The notes under the pieces were generated by a model. The model did no database searches, was not told the origin of the DNA, and worked only from the letters and a program-made list of their open reading frames with translations. A stretch of 64,000 nucleotides of DNA, taken from assembly GCA_029204225.1 (NCBI GenBank), contig CM055110.1, positions 2,246,659 through 2,310,658 of the forward strand, in the 5' to 3' direction. Origin of the DNA: Diphasiastrum complanatum (Eukaryota > Streptophyta > Lycopodiopsida > Lycopodiales > Lycopodiaceae). Each line of letters begins with the position of its first letter. Position 1 is the first letter of the stretch. Position numbers and translations under genes: made by a program. This document shows, in pieces, positions 55,141-64,000 of the stretch.

Positions 55141-56048
55141 GGTTCTGTGCTCAAGGCTCAAGAACCAAAAACTTTTGATAAAGCAAAGGAGTACGAGGAG
55201 TGGTGTGAAGCTATGGAAACATAAATGGAAGCTATATCCAAAAATAGGACTTGGAACTTGGTTGAGCTACCTGATGGTAAGACGCCTATCACTTGCAAAT
55301 GGATATACAAGATCAAATATGGAGTTGATGGGCAACTCAACAAATACAAAGCATAGTTGGTTGTGAGAGGATTTGAGCACCAGAAAGGTATTGATTTTGA
55401 GGAAACCTTCGCACCCGTAGCTAAGATGGTAACTATACATTCTATCATTGCTATTTTTGCTTTCTATGGTTGGAAGATCCAGCAAATGGATGTTAAATCT
55501 GCTTTTCTTTATGGAGTGCTGGATGAAGAGGTGTACTTAGTACAACCTCAAGGACTTATTGAATCAGAGAGAGAGCACCTTGTTTGTAAGCTCAACAAAG
55601 CTATTTATGGATTGAAACAAGCACCAAAGACGTGGTACTCTTGCATTGATGAACACTTTAAGCGAAGGGGAATGGTAAAGAGTGATGCTGATCCTAATCT
55701 TTACATTCTAAGGCAAGATTCAGATATAGTGTTCATTGTGTTGTACGTGGATGATTTGATTATTACAGAAAGTTATGAGAGCTTAATTGATGAAATAAAA
55801 TCAGATCTTTCCAATGCCTTTGACATGAGTGATCTAGGATTGATGCACTATTGTCTTGGCATTGAAGTATGGCAAAAGGAAGACATGGTCTTTTTTACAC
55901 AAAGCAAATATGCACGAGATTTGCTTCATAAGTTCAATATGCAGGATTGTAAGCCTTTGAGTACACCTATGGATGTCAACATGAAGCTTACTGCATATGA
56001 TGAATCTGAGAAAGTGGATGCTTATTTGTGTAGACAGCTGGTGGGTAG
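55140..56048 (+). pseudogene. Copia L reverse transcriptase
   Basis: Reads EYEEWCEAMET, NRTWNLVELPDGKTPI, CKWIYKIKYG, then a 240-codon open frame from 55357: RGFEHQKGIDFEETFAPVAK, QMDVKSAFLYG, KAIYGLKQAPKTWY, YVDD near 55746 (VLYVDDLIITE), DLGLMHYCLGIEVW. In-frame stops lie upstream (TAA near 55223, TAG near 55355). It is interrupted at RQLVGS by copia M. Confidence 0.9.
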
Positions 56049-56703
56049 TGTGAAAAATACAGATCCTAAGTGGATCTAAACTCCAAGATCATTGGCTTGA
56101 ATGCTTGCACTCCAAACTACATAAGCTAGGAATTGGCAACACATTCTATGCTACCTAGAATGCAAAGAACTTGATCAAAAAGCATTTATCACAAATGGAA
56201 ACTTCCATAAACATCAAGTGCGGCCCAAAATAGCATTATACAGTCCATAATACATCAGCCTATCACTTTTGGAAAGCACCTAAGATCATACACAATAGCT
56301 TGAAGACAATACACACAACAATGCTCTCAATGGAGGAAGAAACAATGACAATGATCTATTGATCTCAATGAAGCATACAAAAGGTTTCTCCAACCTGTTC
56401 TCCACGACTTCCCTACTATTTATGGATGAGGAAGATGACTCTCTCTCCTCTCTCTAGAAGGTACTTGACCCTAGATATTCCCTATATAGGAAAAATAGCT
56501 AAAAATGGCTTATATGACCAAAATACATCAAAATGGTCTCATTTTGAAGGGTATGAAGTTTGACACTTCATCATACTGAAAAAATACAGTAAATAAAAAC
56601 ATTGTGGCCTGGTTCACACGTGTGAAACTCCAGAACCAAAACTATTTACAATTTTAGCCAATTTAGGCCTCAAACTAGCTAGGAAATGTTGACAATTTTC
56701 ACA
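56049..56703 (-). repeat. Copia M 3' LTR (655 bp)
   Basis: Minus strand TGTGAAAATTGTCAAC...TTTTTCACA, terminal inverted repeat as in copia D. Contains TTCACACGTGTGAA near 56611. Confidence 0.97.
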
Positions 56704-59700
56704 CTCCCTCTTCAACATTGGATGCTAGTTTCAACATAGTCTTTGAGCACATTCCAAGATTAGATCTATGCATTAAATATAGGTCCTTTCCCAATGGTTT
56801 GGTGAAGATATCAGCCACACACTCCTTTGAAGAGACATGTTGAAGCTCCACCTCTTTGGCAATGACTTGATCTCTCACAAAATGGTGAGCAATCTCAATG
56901 TGCTTGCTCCTTGCATGAAAAACAGGATTGCTTGCCAAGCTTTGGGCTGAAAGGTTATCACAAAGTATGATTGGAGTCTTCTCTGGTTCCAGCAAGTGAA
57001 GATCCAATAACATCCTCTTGATCCAAAGAATCTCCTTGGTGCATGTTGTTAATGCCTTGTACTCGGCTTCGGTGGAAGATAGAGAGATAGTTGGTTGCTT
57101 CTTTGATAGCCATGAGACCACTCCATCTCCAAGATAGATTGCAAAGGCACTTGTTGACTTCCTATCCATTTGATCACCTGCAAAATCTGAATCTGAAAAT
57201 CCACAAAGGTTAGGTGTAGTACCTCCATACAAGATGCCAAAATCTCTAGATCCCGAGATGTATCTAAGTACTCTCTTTCCTAGCTTCCAATGAGCCTCAC
57301 TAGGATCTTGCATAAATTGACTTAGTTTACCAACCACAAAGCTTAGATCAGGTCTTGTGATGGTTAACCATATAAGAGATCCTATTAGCTTTCTATAGAG
57401 AGTAATGTCCTTGAAGGATCTTTCATTACTTCTTGTAGTTAGCTTTACATTTGATTCCATAGGAGTAGAAACAACTTTACAATCTTCCATATGAAACCTT
57501 TTTAGAATAGAGTTAACATACTTTTCTTGACATATGAATGTAGATTTAGAAGTTCTAATAATCTCTATTCCTAAGATATAATGAAGTTTACCAAGATCTT
57601 GAATTTCAAACTCTCTTTTGAGTGCCATCTTGATTTCATCTATATCTAGATTGTTACCACCACTTAAGATAATGTCATCAACATAGATCAAAAGTAAAGT
57701 GATATCATTTTCATTCAATCTAAAGTAGAGAGAATGATCATACTCACTCATAACAAAGTTTTGAGAAAGTAAGAAGGAATTGAGCTTAGCATACCAACTC
57801 CTTGGTGCTTGCTTTAGCCCATACAAACTCTTTTGGAGATAGCACACATGATTAGGCTCATCATGTGAAACATAGCCCTCGGGTTGCTCCATGTAAATAT
57901 CTTCTTCAAGATCACCATTCAAGAAGGCATTAGTAACATCCATTTGCCACATATCCCAATCATAAAGAGTTGCAAGAGAGATTAGGATTCGAATAGTTAC
58001 CATCTTTGCCACGGGTGCAAAGGTCTCATCATAGTCAATACCATATTCTTGAGCATACCCCTTTGCCACCAACCTTGCCTTGTACTTGTTGATTGATCCA
58101 TCTTGATTTGTCTTGATCTTGAAGATCCACTTACAACCAATTGCCTTCTTGTCCTTTGGAAGCTTTACCAACCTCCATGTGTTGCTTTTGATGAGTGCTT
58201 GATGCTCATGATCCATGGCTTGGATCCATTCCTTCTTTTGAATTGCTTCACCTACACAAGTTGGTTCATCAAAAGAGGTAAGAAAAGCAAAGTTAGAGTT
58301 GTCCACCACTTGCTTTCCTTTTTCATCATAGGTTAGCCTTGATGGCTTAGCCCTTTGCCTTTGAGTCTTCCTTGAAGTTTGCTTTGGAGTGGCATCTCCA
58401 TCTTCATCCAAGACATCTTGCACATCATGATGATTAGTAGGCACATCAACATCAACATCAACAACATTGGAAACATTCTCTTCATGAAAGATGACATCCC
58501 TACTTATGACAACTTTCTTTGTAGAAGGAATGTACACTTTGTAAGCCTTGCTTACTTCACTATAGCCAACAAACACACCCTTCTTTGATGAAGGATCTTC
58601 TTTAGTTCTATCATCAAGTGTGATATTGACAAAACATGTACATCCAAAGATCCTACAATGCTTGACACTCGGCCTTCTACCATAAAGAACCTCATGAGGA
58701 GTTTTACCATCCAAGGAAGCACTTGTCCATCTATTACATAGATAGTTAGCACATGCTAAAGCTTCCCCCCAAAAAGACTTAGCAAGATTAGCATGTAGTC
58801 TCATTGCCTTGGCACATTCACAAAGGGTTCTATTCTTCCTCTCAGCCACTCCATTCTGTTGTGGAGTCCTAGGACTAGACATCTCCCTCTTAATCCCATG
58901 TGCTATACAAAAGTCTTTGAACCTATTTGAGGTGTATTCCCCTCCATTATCAGATCTTAAGCATTTGATCTTTGTATTGAATTGGTTTTCCATTTCATTC
59001 TTGAACTTGACAAATGCAGCAAACACTTCATCCTTACTTTTAAGAAGATAGATCCAAGTATACCTACTAAAGTCATCAATGAAAGTTGCATACATCTTTG
59101 CCCCACCATTGCTAGTTGTACTAGAAGAATGAATATCAGAATGCACAAGTTGAAAAGCTTCTTTAGATCTAGAAGTAGATCTAGAATAAGCAAGTCTATG
59201 AGATTTGGACAAGGCACAATGTTCACAAACACTATTGTTTGCAACAAGACTTTTAGGGAGACCAAGAACAAGCTCTTTCTTTGCCATTACCTCCAAAGAT
59301 TTGAAGTTGGGATGGCCCAACCTCTTGTGCCAAACTTCTTGGTTTGTCAATTGCTCCCTAGCCATACATCCTTCATGATTAGAGATCACACATGCATCAA
59401 GCTTGAAAAATTTACCATGCCTCCTACCTTGAGCAATCAAGGATCCACATTTACTTATCAAACATGCATCTCCAATGAACTCCACATCAAGTCCTTTGTC
59501 AATCATTTGACTTACACTAAGCAAATTCTTAGTGATTGAAGGAATGTACAAAACATTTTCAAGATTTGCTTTCCTATTTGTTGAAAGGGAAATAGGAATA
59601 GTGCCTATGCCTTTGATGTCACATTGACCATCATTTGCAGTGTAGATGATGTTACCTTCTCCCTCATAAGACAATAAGGATGTAAAGTATTCCTTATGTC

Positions 59701-60652
59701 TTGTCATGTGAGATGAGGCTCCACTATCAATCCACCAAGGATCATTATCATCTATGTTGGCTAACAAACTTGAAGTCATAACAAGTGATTCACATGTGTT
59801 ATGTTCTTCCTCATCTATTGTAAGATTTCCTTGCCTCTCTCCTTGCTCTCTTTTCTTCTTATAACATTCATTTGCAAAATGACCTTTTATCCCACAATAA
59901 AAGCACTTGAACTTTGACTTATTGTTCTTAGTAGAAGAGGAAGAGGAAGAGTGATCATCATGATCAAAGTTACCACCTTTGGACCATTTCCCTTTGCCTT
60001 TACCTTTGCCCTTGAATTTGCCTTTTGTGAAGAAATCCTCTTCACCTCCACCTTGCAAGGATGCACCATCAAGCTTTGATTGCAACCTATGTTCTTCAGC
60101 CAATAAGATTTATTGCAAGTCAACCACACTTGGCAAGACTCTTTGAATGGCAAAACTTTGCACAAGGTTAGCATGTTCATTTAGCAAACCATTCAACATA
60201 ACTTGGACTATTTCACCATCTTTTATGTTCTCATCAATGCATGCTAAATCATCACTTAGGGACTTAACTCTCAAGATAAATGCATGAGCACTTTCACCCT
60301 CTCTTTGCCTACTAGAAAATATTTGTCTCCTTAGGGTCAATACCCTAGATGTGGACTTTGATTCAAAGAGCTTCTTTAAGGCATTCCATGCCTCACTTGC
60401 ACTTTGACACTTTCCAACTTCCTTGAGAAGTTCATTTGTAACATTCATTTTAATGATATGAAGAGCCCTTTTGGCCTTCTTATCAAACCTTTGTTGCTCT
60501 TGAAGTGTGAGAGGTCTCTCTTCAATTTCTGCAACTATGTCCATGAGTTCATTCAACTCAAGTAAGGACTCCATCCTCACTTTCCAAGTAGAGTAGTTTG
60601 ATGAACTCAACCTTTCACTAGACTCTAGCATGATCCCACCATTGGAAGCCAT
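56699..60652 (-). pseudogene. Copia M Gag-Pol polyprotein, one in-frame stop
   Basis: ATG at 60652 (MASNGGIMLESSERLSSSNY). Gag UBN2 core to 60113; an in-frame TAA at 60112-60110 stands where copia D has GAG (Glu), and the frame then runs unbroken for over 1130 codons. It has the CCHC knuckle CFYCGIKGHFANEC, protease WWIDSGASSHM, integrase with HSDIHS, RSDNGGEY and NGVAERKN, RT with YVDD, RNase H with SDSDFAGD, SSTEAEY and ADIFTKPLGKDL. All catalytic residues are present. With that stop the product is a 180-residue Gag fragment. The stop overlaps the 3' LTR by a few bases, as in D. Confidence 0.93.
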
Positions 60653-61812
60653 GATTCTAATGTTTCTTCAACTTTTAGGTTCTGTCCTAAAGCACTTAGC
60701 ACTCACTTTTCTCTCAACAAATGATAGATAAAGAGATCTATGAAGATTTAGGACCCTAAAACACTTCTATCTTGAACCTAGATGGTTTCTAAGCATAGAA
60801 AGGAAGATTGAAACACATGCAACACTTTGCACACACTAAGAATGGATTACAAAATCAAACCAACCTGAACACACTCTTGCTTAAGCTCTCAAACTTTCCA
60901 GCAAGTGACCAAATCAAGTTATGGTGTGAAGAGTTACTTGCATTCTTAGAAAATACCCAAAACTAGGATGCCAAGATTACCTAGTAATGAACAAACTTGA
61001 TCAACATATGATCAACACACTAAGATATTGATTCAACCTGTAAAACCACATGTAAACCACACTTCTAAAAGTTTATAAACTCCAGCAAGTGATAAATACA
61101 AGATTTAGAGGTGAATGAATGAGCACACTTAGTGAATCACAAGACTAGCTTCACTATCTTGTCAAATCTTGGTGTTTAGATGTAGATCTAAGATCACTTC
61201 ACATGAGAATGTTCCTCAACCTATTAAGAACCTGAAAACACACTTGCATAATGGTTAACACCTTCCGGCAAATGCTCCAATCAAATTACATAAGGAGAGT
61301 TACTTACATGCTCAACAAAGTACACCAAAATTTATGCCAAAATTGATGACAATCTTTACAATATGCTCTTCACAATGGAGCTTACAATATGTTCACCCAA
61401 AAAAGGGGATCTTTCATCCAAATGGGAGCTTTGCTCAGCCTTTAGGAGAATTACAACTCACTCAAAAGAGCATTTGTCATCCACTTAAGGAGAAGTTTCA
61501 TCCACTTAAGGAGAGTGTTCATCCAAGAATGGAGATTGTCAACAATAGGATTGAAAAGAACATTGTTAGTATTGAATATGCACAAGCCTCACAATCACAA
61601 ATGATTAGGTGTTATGATCTGATCCAAAATAGTTTCTTTTCTGCCTCTGATCTTAAATAGACCTGAAATATGCTTTTGATCCACAAGTTCAACTCACAAA
61701 ACAAAGGTTAGTAAGATTTGATCAACAAAGCAATGCAAAATCATGCTAGAACTTGATCAAACATCCAAATATCACCAAAAATGGAATACTTACTGTAAAT
61801 AGAAGCCAACCA
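60653..61812 (-). other. Copia M leader, about 1.16 kb
   Basis: Roughly twice the length of the copia D leader. A plus-strand 108-codon frame (61334-61660) lies antisense to it and arises from a 21-bp repeat; I do not regard it as a gene. Confidence 0.6.
61400..61545 (+). repeat. 21-bp tandem-like repeat in the copia M leader
   Basis: Units of the form CATCCACTTAAGGAGAAGTTT recur: two exact-phase copies near 61478-61519, with diverged copies either side (TTTCATCCAAATGGGAG, GTTCATCCAAGAATGGAG). Confidence 0.7.
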
Positions 61813-61824
61813 GCTCTGATACCA
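61813..61824 (-). other. Copia M primer binding site
   Basis: TGGTATCAGAGC on the minus strand abutting the LTR. Confidence 0.95.
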
Positions 61825-62479
61825 TGTGAAAAATACAGATTCTAAGTGGATCTAAACTCCAAGATCATTGGCTTGAATGCTTGCACTCCAAACTACATAA
61901 GCTAGGAATTGGCAACACATTCTATGCTACCTAGAATGCAAAGAACTTGATCAAAAAGCATTTATCACAAATGGAAACTTCCATAAACATCAAGTGCGGC
62001 CCAAAATAGCATTATACAGTCCATAATACATCAGCCTATCACTTTTGGAAAGCACCTAAGATCATACACAATAGCTTGAAGACAATACACACAACAATGC
62101 TCTCAATGGAGGAAGAAACAATGACAATGATCTATTGATCTCAATGAAGCATACAAAAGGTTTCTCCAACCTGTTCTCCACGACTTCCCTACTATTTATG
62201 GATGAGGAAGATGACTCTCTCTCCTCTCTCTAGAAGGTACTTGACCCTAGATATTCCCTATATAGGAAAAATAGCTAAAAATGGCTTATATGACCAAAAT
62301 ACATCAAAATGGTCTCATTTTGAAGGGTATGAAGTTTGACACTTCATCATACTGAAAAAATACAGTAAATAAAAACATTGTGGCCTGGTTCACACGTGTG
62401 AAACTCCAGAACCAAAACTATTTACAATTTTAGCCAATTTAGGCCTCAAACTAGCTAGGAAATGTTGACAATTTTCACA
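61825..62479 (-). repeat. Copia M 5' LTR (655 bp)
   Basis: One visible substitution from the 3' copy. Confidence 0.97.
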
Positions 62480-62484
62480 GGTAG

Positions 62485-63111
62485 TTTGATTTATTTGACA
62501 CACACACGACCTGATATTGCTTATGTTGTTGGTGTTGTTAGTCATTTATGCAATATCCTAGTCGAACACACTGGAAGTTTGCTAAACGTATTCTCAGATA
62601 CATTCGAGAGACATTGAATTTAGGTTTGAAGTATGATCAGCCTGAAGCGCCAATATTGATAGGATATACAGATGCTGATTGGGCAGGTAATACTAATGAC
62701 AGAAGGTCTACTAGTGGTCATACATTCAGTTATGGTATAGCTGCAGTTTCATGGAATAGCAAAAAGCAACCTACAGTAGCCTTATCCTCGATAGAAGCTG
62801 AATATCGAGCACTCAGCAATGCTGCACAAGAAGCGGTATGGTTACGAAGATTGCTTGTGGATTTAGGTCAACCATAGGTGGATGAGACTACTATATCTTG
62901 TGACAATCAAAGTTGCATTCACCTTGCCAAAAATCTAGTTTTACATGCTCGAACCAAGCACATCGAAATACATTATCATTTTGTTCAAGAAATTTTTTTT
63001 GATGGAGCCATTGATCTTGTTTTCTGTAAATCTGAAGATCAAGTGGCAGATATTTTTACTAAGTCATTAGGTAGATGTAAATTTGAAAAGTTTTGTACTC
63101 TACCAGGATAG
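62485..63111 (+). pseudogene. Copia L RT end and RNase H
   Basis: Continues copia L after copia M: LIYLTHTRPDIAYVVGVVSH, a one-base shift near 62545, then SRTHWKFAKRILRYI, YTDADWAGNTNDRRST, VALSSIEAEYRALS, a TAG at 62875-62877, CDNQSCIHLAKN, HARTKHIEIHYHFV and VADIFTKSLG. The RNase H acidic residues are present. Ends TAG at 63109-63111, just before the polypurine tract. Confidence 0.9.
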
Positions 63112-63140
63112 AAGAATGTAATTTTATCATTGAGGGAGAG

Positions 63141-63362
63141 TGTTAGAAATCAATGATAAACTTCTTTGTTACACTTCCTAGTTAGACTTCCTAGTTATTG
63201 TTTACGATGTACTTTATTACTAGCTGTAACTAGCCGTAGGATAGTCTAGTAGTCTACTCCTAGGTTCTCCCTCTCTATTAGGGTTCAAGGTTTATATGTA
63301 CATTTTACATTTAGTATGAGTTAGTGTGATAGAGTGATATTGCGTGTTCTTCTTCCGCATCC
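63141..63362 (+). repeat. Copia L 3' LTR (right end approximate)
   Basis: Starts TGTTAGAAATCAATGATAAAC after the polypurine tract. A TTTATATGTA TATA-like box is near 63290. TTCTTCTTCCGCA near 63350-63362 resembles a U5 end, but with no partner LTR or TSD the end is a guess. Confidence 0.5.
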
Positions 63363-63953
63363 CTACTTGGTGATTGCGTATGGTGAATGCTTGATGTTGC
63401 ATATCTGATTCTTGAAAAAGGGTATGGTATGCTGGACTACTGTTGGTGGTATACCCTTCAGATCCTTGTAATTCCATCTGAAGCAATCTTTGTATTCTAC
63501 CAACCGTTGCACGTAGCCTTGTGAATTGAGTGGGTGTCAACTGTTCTCCCACATGCGCAATTTTCTCTTCTTCACTTGGCTCAGCTAGATTCATGGGATG
63601 TGTAGGTCCTTCAAAGACTTGTTCCGCTGGTTCCTGATTCTGGTCAGGTTCTCTTTGTGTTTGCACATCATGATTAGCACATTTTCTAAGGTATAGTTCT
63701 TGAAGGTCTCTAGCATCTCGTGAACTGGCATTCGGTGGGATTCCTCCTTCAGCATGTTGATCTTAGTTTGACTTATAATCTTTGGATTATCAGTCATCTG
63801 TGAGCATGACGACACTGTGTCTGGGTCCATTCGGACCGACCTCAAGGAGTCCAACACTTTCGTTTTTTCTTTCCTGCCCATGTAGTTGGAGTCATCGATT
63901 GTTGTTTTTCTTAGGAACTGGTGCAATATTCGTTTCATGATTACAAATATCAA
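63292..63953 (-). other. Unidentified minus-strand frames, possibly a coding remnant
   Basis: Two overlapping frames: 63953-63591 (120 codons, Lys/Met-rich) and one open from about 63755 to 63292. The second reads AEGGIPPNASSRDARDLQEL, then a Glu/Pro/Gln-rich stretch and a helical FTRLRATVGRIQRLLQ; it runs into copia L LTR sequence at its C-terminal end. The acidic/Pro-rich composition looks gene-like, but no family is recognised. It may be part of an older element into which L inserted. Confidence 0.3.
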
Positions 63954-64000
63954 TATCTGTGAAGATTAGTAAGATATATCTTCCTATATCAAGTTTGGGG

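Larger units (their letters stand above)
56049..62479 (-). mobile_element. Copia M: young Ty1-copia element with one nonsense codon
   Basis: Minus strand: 5' LTR 61825-62479, PBS 61813-61824, leader, gag-pol 60652-56699, polypurine tract GAAGAGGGAG, 3' LTR 56049-56703. Target duplication GGTAG at 56044-56048 and 62480-62484. The 655-bp LTRs differ at one base that I can see (AGATCC/AGATTC). Its proteins are close to those of copia D, but its LTR and leader are distinct. Confidence 0.97.
54546..63362 (+). mobile_element. Copia L: decayed Ty1-copia element split by copia M
   Basis: Plus strand: Gag knuckle (54546-54764), spacer, RT (55140-56048), then copia M, then RT end and RNase H (62485-63111), polypurine tract TGAGGGAGAG (63131-63140) and a 3' LTR starting TGTTAGAAATCAATG at 63141. 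Integrase and the 5' LTR are missing. The right end is approximate. Confidence 0.8.

Noticed and set aside
58982-59539. 185-codon plus-strand frame and other frames antisense to copia M pol
   Set aside because: Complementary to conserved integrase and protease codons; explained by the sense gene.

Overview
The window is nuclear DNA of a land plant with a large, repeat-rich genome. The evidence is Ty1-copia and Ty3-gypsy LTR retrotransposons layered inside one another, AT-rich spacers, and plant-type primer binding sites matching initiator-Met and Asp tRNAs. Very long (CT)n/(GA)n arrays and a decayed bacterial-type N6/N4 DNA methyltransferase gene would fit a fern or another non-seed plant, but that is only a guess. 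There is no clearly intact host gene. The most gene-like pieces outside retroelements are an open frame running off the left edge (1-399, minus), a decayed multi-exon methyltransferase (about 35.2-37.2 kb, plus) and a long unidentified minus-strand coding cluster (about 38.0-40.5 kb).

Layout. 0-6 kb: the edge exon, diverged repeats, a purine-rich degenerate satellite (about 2.7-4.6 kb) and two (GA)n tracts. 6.3-30.25 kb: a four-level nest. The old minus-strand copia A (RT/RNase H remnant) was hit by minus-strand copia B. B was then hit in its 3' LTR by copia-derived element C (8349-13405, TSD AGAAA) and in its RNase H by chromovirus G1 (13989-25788, TSD CTGTT). The gag region of G1 was hit by copia D (16095-21955, TSD GATCT), which has apparently identical LTRs and one uninterrupted 1316-residue polyprotein. 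30.25-32.9 kb: gypsy element I, with an LTR swollen by (CT)n modules and a leader holding five roughly 98-bp repeats. 32.9-35.2 kb: an LTR remnant, a 138-bp (TC)n tract and anonymous DNA.

35.2-37.2 kb: the methyltransferase pseudogene, with an intronic 45-bp palindromic minisatellite. 38.0-40.5 kb: the unidentified minus-strand cluster. 40.9-49 kb: decayed Tat/Athila-like gypsy K, with protease, deleted RT, RNase H, integrase and LTR, followed by gag of a second unit. 49.2-53.8 kb: inverted ends and a second, decayed member (E, minus strand) of the element C family. 53.8-54.5 kb: copia and gypsy scraps. 54.5-63.4 kb: decayed plus-strand copia L, split in its RT/RNase H by young minus-strand copia M (56049-62479, TSD GGTAG), whose polyprotein frame has a single nonsense codon. 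63.3-64 kb: unidentified minus-strand frames.

How the parts relate. D is probably autonomous and M is one codon from it. C and E keep LTRs, PBS, gag and protease but have lost reverse transcriptase, RNase H and a working integrase. They share an unrecognised 3' region and look like parasites mobilised in trans. Most copia LTRs here, from distinct families, carry the palindromic CACGTG core inside a longer CACACGTGTG motif, which suggests a shared control input. Many nonsense codons in the older elements and in the methyltransferase relic are CAA, CAG or CGA changed to stops, as expected from deamination of methylated cytosine in silenced DNA.
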